Shown here: piece after piece, positions 20,330-28,541 of the stretch
Layout of the letters: each line of letters begins with the position of its first letter
Position numbering within the stretch: the first letter of the stretch is position 1
DNA from: Micromonospora sp. NBC_01796
Lineage (GTDB): Bacteria > Actinomycetota > Actinomycetes > Mycobacteriales > Micromonosporaceae
Reading direction: 5' to 3'
Length of the DNA stretch: 64,000 bases
NCBI RefSeq assembly: GCF_035917455.1
Contig: NZ_CP109078.1
Coordinates: 4,154,001 to 4,218,000 of the forward strand
Translations under genes and position numbers: made by a program
The notes under the pieces: model-generated
What the model was told of the DNA's origin: nothing
Databases searched by the model: none
Seen by the model: only the letters and a program-made list of their open reading frames with translations

Positions 20330-20989
20330 TTAGGGGGCGCCGAGGATGGCTATTAGGGATTTGGGGAGGGTGGCCAGGCGTTCGATGCGGATGCGGGAGC
20401 GGGGGAAGTAGTGGCGCATCTGTGAGCGGTCTACCAGTTCGGTCCAGAGCACCTGGCGGATCGCGGCCTCGTGGTTCTTCGCCGGGGAGTGGGCCAGCGG
20501 CCACTTGCGGGCCATCAGGGTACGGAGGCGGACCGGCAGGAACTGCATGCCCGGGGCGATCCAGTGTGGCTCGATCGGGAAGTACCGGTACGGGGTCTGC
20601 ACCCAGTGTGCGTTGCTGAGCAGGTGCACCGTCTCGGCGAACCGTACCCGGCGTTCGTGGCCGCCGACGTGTTCCAGCACGGAGTTGGAGAAGACGAGGT
20701 CGTAGCGGCGGTCCAGGATGCCGGGAGGAAGCGCGCAGGCGTCGCCGTGGTCGACCTCGGCCCAGGCCGGGATCTCGGACGGCGGCTTCTCCAGGTTGAC
20801 CACGTGTACGTGCTTGGGGCGGACGGCTGCGCGGGCCCAGGTCTCGACGCGGCCGCCGAGGTCGATGACGGACATCTGGGCGAGGTCGGGAAACGTCTCG
20901 ACCAGCCAGTCCGCTCGTCGGCTACGGCGCCGGGCGGCGAACGAGTCTTCGCTCTCGACCAGGCGCGACCGCAATCCGTGTATGCCCAC
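20330..20989 (-). CDS. Class I SAM-dependent methyltransferase
   Basis: A 219-residue protein. The SAM-binding motif is degenerate but recognisable as SVIDLGGRVETWA, followed by HVVNLEKPP, the acidic DHGDACALP and the post-motif DLVFSNSVLEHVGGHERRVRFA typical of Methyltransf_11-type enzymes. The second half (YRYFPIEPHWIAPGMQFLP) resembles methyltransferases found in glycan and lipid gene sets. The substrate is unknown. The GTG start at 20989 gives MGIHGLRSRLVESED. Confidence 0.72.
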   Translation of the reverse strand: MGIHGLRSRLVESEDSFAARRRSRRADWLVETFPDLAQMSVIDLGGRVETWARAAVRPKHVHVVNLEKPPSEIPAWAEVDHGDACALPPGILDRRYDLVFSNSVLEHVGGHERRVRFAETVHLLSNAHWVQTPYRYFPIEPHWIAPGMQFLPVRLRTLMARKWPLAHSPAKNHEAAIRQVLWTELVDRSQMRHYFPRSRIRIERLATLPKSLIAILGAP

Positions 20990-21070
20990 TCGACGGAATG
21001 TAGGGGTCGGTCGGCTTGGGCCGGTATATCCGAAACGCCTATTCGTCGAGCACGATCGGTTCGGTAAGGG

Positions 21071-22570
21071 TCACCGACCGTACATAAACTTGACGGCTTT
21101 TGCGATTTTTGCGACCTGTGCCGGGGTTCGGTCGAAGGTTGTCGAGGGCAGCAGGGACGGTCCACGTCGTACGGTGATCGCCTTCGCCCGGCCGAACTCG
21201 CGCAGCCCGTCGTCGCCGTGGATTCGCCCGAAACCGGAGTCGCCCACCCCGCCGAAGGGCAGTGTGGACATCCCGACGAAGGTCAACGACGAGTTCACCG
21301 CGACCATCCCGGAGCGCAGTCGCCGGGCGATCTCGACCGCCCGGCGCTTGCCGAACACCGAGCCGCCGAGCCCGTACGGAACCGCGTTTGCCCTGGTCAC
21401 GGCAACATCGGCGTTCTCCACCCGGCTGATGGTGAGGGTCGGTCCGAAGGTCTCCTCGCGGACCGCCAAGGCATCCTCCGGCACGTCCACCAGGATGGTC
21501 GGTCGGACGTACGGCGGCTGCACCGCGTCGGCACCGCCGAGCACCGCGCGACCGCCCCTGGCCAGGGCGTCGTCGATGTGGCGACGGATCACGTCGAGCT
21601 GTCCGGGCATGGTGATCGGGCCGAGATGTGCCTCGGGTTCCGACCCCACGGTGAGCTTTTCCGCCTTCGTCACCACCCTGGCCACGAAGTCGTTATAGAC
21701 GGCCTCCACCGCATAGACCCGTTCTATCCCGATGCAGGTCTGGCCGGCGTTCGTCAGCGCACCCCAGACCGCCGCGTCGGCCGCCGCGTCCAGGTCGGCG
21801 TCGGCGTCCACGATCATCGCGTCCTTGCCGCCCGCCTCCAGCAGGACCGGGGTCAGCGACTCCGCGCACGCGGCCATCACCTTGCGGGCGGTCGCGGTGG
21901 AACCGGTGAACGCCACCTTGTTCACCCCGGCCCGGCAGAGCGTCGCCCCGACGTCGCCGAGCCCGTGCACCGCCTGGAGTACGGGCTGCTCCGGCACCAC
22001 CTCGGCGAAGGCGTCGACCAACCACTGTCCGACCGCCGGGGTGTACTCGCTCGGCTTGAGCACCACGGCATTTCCCGCGGCGAGCGCGTACGCGATCGAA
22101 CCCATCGGGGTGAGCACCGGATAGTTCCACGGGCCGATCACGCCGATCACCCCGTACGGCTGGTATTCGAGTCGGCCGGAGAACTCGGCGACGATCAGCC
22201 GCGAGCGGACCCGCCGCCGGCCGAGCACCCGTTTGGCGTTGCGGGCCGCCCAGTCGACGTGCTCGATGGCCGAGGCGATCTCCACGATCGCGTCCGCGAC
22301 CGGTTTGCCGCCCTCGGCGTGCACCAGAGCGGCGAGTTCGTCGATCCGGCGGGCGAGCAGCGCCCGCCAGTGCAGCAGCCGTACCCTGCGGCCGGCGAAG
22401 CCCAGCCCGGCCCACCAGGTCGCGGCCTCGCGCGCCAGGGACACCCGCTGGATCAGGTCGTCGGCGCCGGCCACGGGGAAGCGGCCCACCTCCACGCCGG
22501 TGGCCGGATGGGTGGAAACCAACTCGCCGTGGTCGATCACCGGAACGCCGGGACCAAACGGAGCCGTCAT
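21071..22570 (-). CDS. Aldehyde dehydrogenase (succinate-semialdehyde dehydrogenase-like)
   Basis: A 499-residue NAD(P)-dependent aldehyde dehydrogenase. Key motifs are GVIGPWNYPVLTPMGSIAYALAAGNAVVLKPSE, FTGSTATARKV, the catalytic Glu of LLEAGGKDAMIV and the catalytic Cys of NAGQTCIGIERVY, then REETFGPTLTISRV and LPFGGVGDSGFGR. The substrate is not fixed by sequence; homologs oxidise succinate semialdehyde or long-chain aldehydes. I chose ATG 22570 (MTAPFGPGVPVIDHGE), with a palindromic operator-like site 23 bases upstream. Confidence 0.9.
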   Translation of the reverse strand: MTAPFGPGVPVIDHGELVSTHPATGVEVGRFPVAGADDLIQRVSLAREAATWWAGLGFAGRRVRLLHWRALLARRIDELAALVHAEGGKPVADAIVEIASAIEHVDWAARNAKRVLGRRRVRSRLIVAEFSGRLEYQPYGVIGVIGPWNYPVLTPMGSIAYALAAGNAVVLKPSEYTPAVGQWLVDAFAEVVPEQPVLQAVHGLGDVGATLCRAGVNKVAFTGSTATARKVMAACAESLTPVLLEAGGKDAMIVDADADLDAAADAAVWGALTNAGQTCIGIERVYAVEAVYNDFVARVVTKAEKLTVGSEPEAHLGPITMPGQLDVIRRHIDDALARGGRAVLGGADAVQPPYVRPTILVDVPEDALAVREETFGPTLTISRVENADVAVTRANAVPYGLGGSVFGKRRAVEIARRLRSGMVAVNSSLTFVGMSTLPFGGVGDSGFGRIHGDDGLREFGRAKAITVRRGPSLLPSTTFDRTPAQVAKIAKAVKFMYGR

Positions 22571-22592
22571 GTCGGAAGTGTAAACCTGAAAA

Positions 22593-22606
22593 TTACTCAC
22601 GGGTAA
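22593..22606. promoter_or_regulatory. TetR-type operator-like palindrome before the aldehyde dehydrogenase
   Basis: TTACTCACGGGTAA is an imperfect palindrome (half-sites TTACTC and GGGTAA) 23 bases from the ATG at 22570, where it would overlap a promoter. TTAC/GTAA half-sites are common for TetR-family repressors of lipid or aldehyde catabolism. No regulator gene of that family is in the window. Confidence 0.4.
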
Positions 22607-22783
22607 GTCTCGGGCCCCCACCGAACCGGTGAGCCGAATTAACCCGCCGGACGAGGAAGTCCATCCTGGGGGCAATGGAGATGGGAGCCGCTCGATGTCA
22701 GGCTGATCCCGTGCGCCAAGGGGGGCGCGGTGGCCGGCACCGTGGGGGATGCCGGCCCGCAGACGTACGGGTGTGGAGAGTCG

Positions 22784-23320
22784 ATGTCGGACGAGTTGAA
22801 TCTTCTTCCACTGCTGACGGTGGCCAACGGCCCGCTGCGCGGGGCGAGCTTCCGGCTGCGGCCGGGTACCCGGCGGATCGGCCGCGACGAGGGGGTGGAC
22901 ATCGTGATCGACGACCGGAAGGTGAGCCGGCGGCACGCCACGGTGGAACTGGTCGACGGTCGCGCCCTGCTGACCGACTGCGGGTCGACCAACGGCACCT
23001 GGCTCAATGACCAGCGGATCTCCCAGGTACGGGAGTTGCGCGATGGCGACCGGGTCCGGGTCGGTCACGTCGAACTGCGGTTCTTCGACCCGGCCGCGGC
23101 ACTGACCGACCCGGTGGGCGCGATCCGGTACACCCCGAACTTCCCGCCCCCGGCGCTCCGGGCGGTTGACGAGGCGTCCGCGTCGTCGACCGCCGCCGCG
23201 CTCGGCGCCCCGACCCAGATGATGTCGACCGGACCCCGGCCAGCCCGGCTGTTCTGGATCTTCGGCGGGGGTGCCGTACTGGCCGGGTGGGCGGCCTGGG
23301 CCCTGCTGATACTCAACTAG
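22784..23320 (+). CDS. FHA-domain membrane protein
   Basis: A 178-residue protein. The forkhead-associated domain (about residues 10-100) binds phosphothreonine peptides: RRIGRDEGVDIVIDD, KVSRRHATVEL and DCGSTNGTWLND contain the conserved Gly-Arg, Ser-x-x-His and Asn residues. A Pro/Ala-rich linker leads to a C-terminal transmembrane helix (about residues 155-176), making it a tail-anchored receptor for Ser/Thr kinase signalling. I chose the ATG after a GGAGAG site; a frame start at 22730 would add 18 residues. Confidence 0.86.
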   Translation: MSDELNLLPLLTVANGPLRGASFRLRPGTRRIGRDEGVDIVIDDRKVSRRHATVELVDGRALLTDCGSTNGTWLNDQRISQVRELRDGDRVRVGHVELRFFDPAAALTDPVGAIRYTPNFPPPALRAVDEASASSTAAALGAPTQMMSTGPRPARLFWIFGGGAVLAGWAAWALLILN

Positions 23321-23367
23321 CGAAATGTCCGGATCGATGGACTGAGGTGGTGCGGCTGGGCCCGCCA

Positions 23368-23399
23368 TGGCGCTCCCACCGCCTTGTGTGGGAACGCCA
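23368..23399 (+). terminator. Hairpin between the FHA gene and a hydrolase gene
   Basis: Arms 23368-23379 and 23388-23399 pair over 12 positions with one C-A mismatch and an 8-base loop. It is 48 bases after the FHA stop and 39 before the next start. No T-run follows. Confidence 0.45.
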
Positions 23400-23437
23400 C
23401 ACTGCAGGGCTCCCGAAGGAGTGGCACCATCGCGGGG

Positions 23438-24490
23438 ATGGAAACCGAACAGGTGAACATCACCGCCCGGGGCATCACCCAGAACGTGCTCGTCGCCGGG
23501 CCGGCGGACGGCAGCCCGGTCCTGCTGATCCACGGCAACTGCTCGTCCGCCGACTTCTGGCAACCGCTGCTGCGCCACCTGCCGCCCACGCTCCGGGTGG
23601 TCGCACCCGACCTGCGCGGTTACGGCGCGACCGACAGCGCCCCGGTGGACGCCACCCGGGGCCTGCGTGACTTCTCCGACGACGTCGCCGCGTTGCTCGA
23701 CGCCCCGGGCCTGTTCGGTGCCCCCGGCGCCCGGCCGGTGGTGGTGGCCCACTCGATGGGGGCCGGTGTCGCCATGCAACTCCTGGTCGACCACCCGGAC
23801 CGGATCCGCGCGCTGCTGCTGGAATCGCCGCTGTCGCCGTACGGGTTCGGGGGCACCCGGGACCTGGACGGCACCCCGACCAGCGCCGACTTCGCGGGCA
23901 CCGGGGCCGGCACGGCCAACCCCGACTTCGTCGCCCGGATCGCCGCCAAGGACCGGGGCGTGGACGCGCCGACCAGCCCCCGCAACGTCATGCGGACCGC
24001 GTACGTGGCCGACCCGGCGACGTTCGGCGACGACGAGGAACTCCTGCTGGACAGCATGCTCAGCACCGCGATCGGCGAGGCGAACTACCCCGGTGACGCG
24101 ACCACCACCGACACCTGGCCGGGCGTCGGTCCTGGCCGTCGGGGGGTGCTCAACACCATGGCCCCGAACCACTTCCGGGTCGCCGACGAGCTGGTCGCCG
24201 TCGCGGTCAAGCCACCGATCACCTGGGTACGCGGCGACGCCGACGCCATCGTCTCGGACACCTCCCTGTTCGACCTGGCGTACCTCGGTTCGCTCGGCCT
24301 GGTCCCCGGCTGGCCCGGCGAGCAGGAGTGCCCGCCGCAGCCGATGGTCGGGCAGACCCGGGCGGTGCTGGAGCGCTACGCGGCGGCCGGTGGGGCGTAC
24401 CGCGAGATCGTCTACCCCGAGTGCGGCCACTCGCCGCACGTCGAGCGCCCGTCCGAGTTCGCCGCCGCACTGCTGGACCTGATCCTGTGA
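23438..24490 (+). CDS. Alpha/beta hydrolase
   Basis: A 350-residue protein of the alpha/beta hydrolase fold. It has the oxyanion strand VLLIHGNCSSADFW, PDLRGYGATDSAP, the nucleophile elbow VAHSMGAG (Ser), a long cap insert (about residues 135-235), an acid candidate in WVRGDADAIVSD and the catalytic His in PECGHSPHVERP. The substrate is unknown. The ATG at 23438 gives METEQVNITARGITQNV. The stop overlaps the next hydrolase gene by four bases, so the two are co-translated. Confidence 0.85.
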   Translation: METEQVNITARGITQNVLVAGPADGSPVLLIHGNCSSADFWQPLLRHLPPTLRVVAPDLRGYGATDSAPVDATRGLRDFSDDVAALLDAPGLFGAPGARPVVVAHSMGAGVAMQLLVDHPDRIRALLLESPLSPYGFGGTRDLDGTPTSADFAGTGAGTANPDFVARIAAKDRGVDAPTSPRNVMRTAYVADPATFGDDEELLLDSMLSTAIGEANYPGDATTTDTWPGVGPGRRGVLNTMAPNHFRVADELVAVAVKPPITWVRGDADAIVSDTSLFDLAYLGSLGLVPGWPGEQECPPQPMVGQTRAVLERYAAAGGAYREIVYPECGHSPHVERPSEFAAALLDLIL

Positions 24491-25398
24491 CCGGACCGGG
24501 GGAGCCGGAGGGAACACCGCCGTACGCCCGGCGGACCGTGCCGGTGGACGGCGGGGAGCTGACCGTCGGTGAGTGGGGGCGGGGCGGCGGCGGGCCGCTG
24601 CTGCTGGCCGTACACGGAATCACCTCGTCCCACCTGGCCTGGTCGGTGGTGGGTGAGCGGCTCGGCGCCGACCACCGGCTGGTCGCGGTCGACCTGCGGG
24701 GACGCGGCGGCAGCCGGGACCTGCCCCGCCCGTACGGGATGGCCCGGCACGCGGCCGACCTGGTCCGGGTGATCGAGGCGTACGGCGGCGGCCCGGTCGT
24801 GCTGCTCGGCCACTCGATGGGCGGATTCGTCGCCGTCGAGCTGGCCCGAACCCACCCGGAACTGGTCCGGCGGCTGGTGCTGGTCGACGGCGGCGCGCCG
24901 CTGCCGGCCCCACCCGGTCTGGACGCGGGCGCGGACGAGCAGGCCGTCACGGCGCTGATCTCGGCGACCGTCGGACCCGCGTTCACCCGGCTGACCAGGA
25001 CCTTCCCGGACCGGGAGACGTACCTGACGATGTGGCGGGAGCACCCGTCCTTCGCCGACTGGACCCCGGCGATGCAGCGGTACGTCGACTACGACCTGGT
25101 CGGCACCGCCCCCGAGCTGCGCCCGGCCTGCCGGCTGGAAGCGGCCGTACGGGACGCCCGCGACCAGTACGCCTACCCCGGTCTCGAGCCGTCCCCGCTG
25201 CCGGTGCCGGCGGTCTTCCTGCGGGCGCCGCGCGGAATGCTCGACGAGCCGGACAAGCCGCTCTACCCGGCCGGGTACGCCGCGCACTGGCTGCCCGGCA
25301 CGGTCGAGGAGACGGTGCCGGGGGTGAACCACTACACCATCGCCCTCGGTGACGGCGGCGCCGCGGCGATCGAGGCGGCGGTCCGGACCGGCGGCTGA
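24487..25398 (+). CDS. Alpha/beta hydrolase (second of a coupled pair)
   Basis: A 303-residue alpha/beta hydrolase. It has LLLAVHGITSSHLAW, VDLRGRGGSRDLP, the nucleophile elbow LLGHSMGGFVA, an acid candidate in LRAPRGMLDE and a His in PGVNHYTIAL. The GTG start sits in a GTGA overlap with the upstream hydrolase stop. The two proteins share only the fold, so they probably act on related substrates or in the same route. The closest functional class is esterase/epoxide-hydrolase-like, but this is not resolvable here. Confidence 0.85.
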   Translation: MTGPGEPEGTPPYARRTVPVDGGELTVGEWGRGGGGPLLLAVHGITSSHLAWSVVGERLGADHRLVAVDLRGRGGSRDLPRPYGMARHAADLVRVIEAYGGGPVVLLGHSMGGFVAVELARTHPELVRRLVLVDGGAPLPAPPGLDAGADEQAVTALISATVGPAFTRLTRTFPDRETYLTMWREHPSFADWTPAMQRYVDYDLVGTAPELRPACRLEAAVRDARDQYAYPGLEPSPLPVPAVFLRAPRGMLDEPDKPLYPAGYAAHWLPGTVEETVPGVNHYTIALGDGGAAAIEAAVRTGG

Positions 25399-25484
25399 CC
25401 CGCAGGGCGACCCGTGGCAGACTCGCCCGCAGAAACTTAGTGGCCGTTCACCCACCGGGCGGCCCGGAAGCGGTGGAGGCGGCT

Positions 25485-27161
25485 GTGGCACGCGAGATCA
25501 CCAACGTCGGCGTCATCGGCCTGGGCACCATGGGCGCCGGGATCGTCGAGGTGTTCGCCCGCAACGGGATCGACGTACTGGCGGTGGAGATCTCCGAGGA
25601 GGCGCTGGAGCGGGGGCAGACCACGCTGACCGGCTCCACCGACCGCGCCGTGGCCCGGGGCAAGCTCGCCGCCGAGCAGCGCGACGCGCTCCTGGGTCGG
25701 GTCACCTTCGCCGTCGGACTCGCCGCGCTGGAGAACGTCGACCTGGTCATCGAGGCGGTACCCGAGCGGCTCGACCTCAAGCGGCGCCTCTTCGCCGAAC
25801 TCGACCGGATCTGCCGGCCGGACACCATCCTCGCCACCAACACCTCCTCGCTCAGCGTCACCGAGATCTCCGTCGCCACCACCCGGCCGGCACGGGTCGT
25901 CGGGATGCACTTCTTCAACCCGGCCCCGGTGATGAAGCTGGTCGAGGTGATCCGGACGGTGGTCACCGCCCCCGAGGTGGTGGCCGACGTCGAGGCGCTC
26001 TGCGCCCGGCTCGGCAAGGTCGACGTGACCATCAACGACCGGGCCGGCTTCATCGCCAACTCGCTGCTCTTCGGCTATCTGAACCAGGCCGTGGCGATGT
26101 TCGAGGCGCGGTACGCGACCCGCGAGGACCTCGACGCGGCGATGCGGCTCGGCTGCGGGCTGCCGATGGGGCCACTGGCCCTGCTGGACCTGATCGGCCT
26201 CGACACCGCGTACGAGATCCTGGACACGATGTACCGGCGCGGGGGTCGGGACCGCCGGCACGCACCCGTACCGCTGATCCGGCAGATGGTCACCGCCGGG
26301 CTGCTCGGCCGCAAGTCCGGCCGGGGGTTCTACACCTATGAGCGGCCGGGCTCGGCTGCGGTCGTACCCGATGACCTGACGCCGGTGGCGGTCGAGCCGG
26401 TGGCCGGCGTCGACGCGCCGGGCACCGTCGGCCTGGTCGGCCCCGGTCCGCTCGCCACCGCCCTGGCCGAGGTCTTCGCCGCGGCCGGCTACCGGGTGGT
26501 GGTCGTGTCCGGCGACGACGATCCGGACCTGGCCCGACTGGCCGAGGTCGACCTGGTGGTCGAGGCGATCGACGGCGACCTCGCCGACCGGCGGGCGCTC
26601 TTCGCCCGGCTCGACAAGGTCTGTCGGCCGGGGGCGGTGCTCGCCACCACCGCCGCCACCGGCCCGGTGATCGACCTCGCGATGGCCACCGGGCGCCCGG
26701 CCGACGTGATCGGGTTGCACTTCCCGCACCCGGCGCCGGACCGGCAACTGGTGGAGATCGTCCGTACCGTCCGCACCTCGGCGGGGACCGTCGCCGCCGG
26801 GCGGGGGGTCGCGGTGGCGCTCGGCCGGACCGGTGTGGTCAGCGACGACCGGGCCGGCTTCGTGGTCGACGCGCTGCTGTTCCCGTACCTGAACGACGCG
26901 GTGAAGATGCTGGAGGCGTCGTACGCGACCGCCGAGGACATCGACCACGCGATGCGGCTCGGATGCGCGTACCCGGTCGGCCCGTTCGAACTGCTCGACC
27001 GGGTGGGGCTGGACGTGGCGCTGGAGATCCAGCGGGGCGTCTACCGGGCGGCACGGGAGCCGGGGCTGGCCCCCGCGCCGCTGCTGGAGCAGCTGGTGAC
27101 CGCCGGTCACCTCGGCCGGGGGACCGGCCGGGGCTTCCGGGAGGGGACTGTCAGCTCTTGA
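25485..27161 (+). CDS. Double-headed 3-hydroxyacyl-CoA dehydrogenase
   Basis: A 558-residue fusion of two 3-hydroxyacyl-CoA dehydrogenase units. Unit 1 (about 1-285) is canonical: VGVIGLGTMGAGIVEVF, the catalytic His in MHFFNPAPVMKLVEV, Asn in FIANSLLFGYLNQA, and GRKSGRGFYTY. Unit 2 (about 305-555) has a weakened nucleotide motif (GPGPLA instead of GxGxxG), keeps His in LHFPHPAPDRQLVEI, but has Asp where unit 1 has Asn (FVVDALLFPYLN). It probably works in fatty acid beta-oxidation. GTG 25485 has a GGTGGAGG site; GTG 25440 would add 15 residues. The 3' end overlaps the convergent VCBS gene by 11 bases. Confidence 0.88.
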   Translation: MAREITNVGVIGLGTMGAGIVEVFARNGIDVLAVEISEEALERGQTTLTGSTDRAVARGKLAAEQRDALLGRVTFAVGLAALENVDLVIEAVPERLDLKRRLFAELDRICRPDTILATNTSSLSVTEISVATTRPARVVGMHFFNPAPVMKLVEVIRTVVTAPEVVADVEALCARLGKVDVTINDRAGFIANSLLFGYLNQAVAMFEARYATREDLDAAMRLGCGLPMGPLALLDLIGLDTAYEILDTMYRRGGRDRRHAPVPLIRQMVTAGLLGRKSGRGFYTYERPGSAAVVPDDLTPVAVEPVAGVDAPGTVGLVGPGPLATALAEVFAAAGYRVVVVSGDDDPDLARLAEVDLVVEAIDGDLADRRALFARLDKVCRPGAVLATTAATGPVIDLAMATGRPADVIGLHFPHPAPDRQLVEIVRTVRTSAGTVAAGRGVAVALGRTGVVSDDRAGFVVDALLFPYLNDAVKMLEASYATAEDIDHAMRLGCAYPVGPFELLDRVGLDVALEIQRGVYRAAREPGLAPAPLLEQLVTAGHLGRGTGRGFREGTVSS

Positions 27162-28245
27162 CCCGGATCGTCACCCCGGCGACGTCGCTCTTGCCGTCGG
27201 CGGTGAGCCGGTAGACGAACCTGTCGGCCTGCGTGTGCTGGCCGTTCGGGGTGTAGAGGACCGTACGACGGCTGGTGATCTGGAGCTTGCCGTACTTCGG
27301 CTGGGTCACGATGGTGATCTTCGCGGCGTTGGTGGCGAGATCGTTCGCCAGCACCGGAATGTCGACCTTCTTGGTGCCCTTGGTCGAGGCCACGTCGTCG
27401 TCGGCGAGCGGTGCCGCGCCGAAGCCGCCCCGACCGTTGCCGATGAAGTGGGTGACCTCGCCGGTGGTGACGTCGGTGGTCCGTACGTCCGGGATGCCGT
27501 CGCCGTTGGCGTCGAGCACCGCGACGCCCCAGTAGGAGTCGCCCACGGGGTCCCCCTCGAGGTCGACCACCGCGCCGTTGTCCAGGACCACGACCACCCC
27601 GGTCTCGTACTCGCAGCCCCCGGCGTAGCTGATCACCACGTCGGTTGCGCCGTTTCGGTTGAAGTCGGCCAGCACGTAGTCGGGGTCCCAGCCGCAGGGC
27701 CACTTCACCGGACCGGGCACGAGTTGGCCGGAGGCGGTGTTGAGGTAGGTCAGGAATCCGTCGCCCTGGTCGGTCCACTCGTAGACGTCCTGGCGGCCGT
27801 CGCCGTTGAAGTCCGCCAGCCCGATGTAGCTGGGCTGGTAGATCGCGTCGAATCCGGCGACCGGCTGGTAGTCGCGCAGCACCAGCAGGTCGCTGTCCAC
27901 CCCCGGTGGTCGGCCGTCGAACCAGGCCAGCACCAGTTCCACCGTGCCGTCTCCGCCGAGGTCGACGACAACCCCCATGTCCGGGCAGTGGTCGTATTCG
28001 TTGTCGGGGTTGTCATAGAGGTGGGTGGTGGCGGTGCCGTACCCGCCCGAACCGTTGCCGAGCGCCACCTGGACACCGCACTGCCCGGGACCGCCACCGG
28101 TCAGGACCGCCCGATCGACGATGCCGTCGCCGTTCAGGTCGCCGTAGAGCGGTTCACCCTGATAACCGGCGATTGCCGCCGGTGCCGCACCCACCAAGGC
28201 CATCGCCACCGCGACCGCCAGTACCGTGATCCGCTTCCTCCACAT
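27151..28245 (-). CDS. Secreted FG-GAP/VCBS repeat protein, paralog 1
   Basis: A 364-residue exported protein: signal peptide (residues 1-27, ending near AAIAG), then calcium-binding loops DLNGDGIVD, DFNGDGRQD and DANGDGIPD spread through FG-GAP-like blades (about 30-270). A C-terminal Ig/cadherin-like domain with the pattern IPVLANDL...ITIVTQPKYGKL...VLYTPN...DRFVYRLTADG follows. It is 1.4 kb from a paralog of the same layout. FG-GAP/VCBS proteins usually serve adhesion or extracellular binding; the ligand is unknown. ATG 28245 has a GGAGG site. Confidence 0.82.
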   Translation of the reverse strand: MWRKRITVLAVAVAMALVGAAPAAIAGYQGEPLYGDLNGDGIVDRAVLTGGGPGQCGVQVALGNGSGGYGTATTHLYDNPDNEYDHCPDMGVVVDLGGDGTVELVLAWFDGRPPGVDSDLLVLRDYQPVAGFDAIYQPSYIGLADFNGDGRQDVYEWTDQGDGFLTYLNTASGQLVPGPVKWPCGWDPDYVLADFNRNGATDVVISYAGGCEYETGVVVVLDNGAVVDLEGDPVGDSYWGVAVLDANGDGIPDVRTTDVTTGEVTHFIGNGRGGFGAAPLADDDVASTKGTKKVDIPVLANDLATNAAKITIVTQPKYGKLQITSRRTVLYTPNGQHTQADRFVYRLTADGKSDVAGVTIRVKS

Positions 28246-28350
28246 GAGGTTGCCTCCGCGCTTCGTGCCGGCCCCGCAGACCGGCTGGTTCCCCGAGATG
28301 CCGGTCCGTGACCGGCTGCTCACAGACGATGCCGGTTCGGGTGCCGATTA

Positions 28351-28383
28351 GGTACGCGTTGACGGTGATCTGTCTTTCAACCT
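28351..28383 (-). promoter_or_regulatory. Conserved upstream element, VCBS paralog 1
   Basis: This segment matches 29736-29767 at about 24 of 33 positions with one single-base gap. The shared parts in plus-strand reading are GGTAC, TGAC, TGATCTG, TTCA and CCT. It lies 106 bases from the start codon, while the coding regions' flanks are otherwise dissimilar. It is likely a common promoter or activator site. Confidence 0.55.
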
Positions 28384-28451
28384 GACCGGCCGGTCAGCCC
28401 GGCATCATCCGGTGCGCCGATCGGGACCGGCCGCGTCCGGGCAGACCGGCA

Positions 28452-28482
28452 ACGGGTACGGGGTCAGGTGCCCCGTACCCGT
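28452..28482 (-). terminator. Hairpin terminator after VCBS paralog 2
   Basis: ACGGGTACGGGG (28452-28463) pairs perfectly with CCCCGTACCCGT (28471-28482) around a 7-base loop. It lies 60 bases beyond the stop codon of the gene at 28542-29657 (minus strand), separating it from paralog 1. There is no clear T-run. Confidence 0.6.
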
Positions 28483-28541
28483 CCCGTACCCGGCCCCGGT
28501 GAGCCGGGCGCCCGGCCGTGCCGGATCGATCCGTGACCGGC

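Noticed and set aside
21071-24517. A single 1148-residue minus-strand protein that includes the aldehyde dehydrogenase
   Set aside because: Only the last 499 residues match the dehydrogenase family. The rest is antisense to the FHA and hydrolase genes, and a good ATG exists at 22570.
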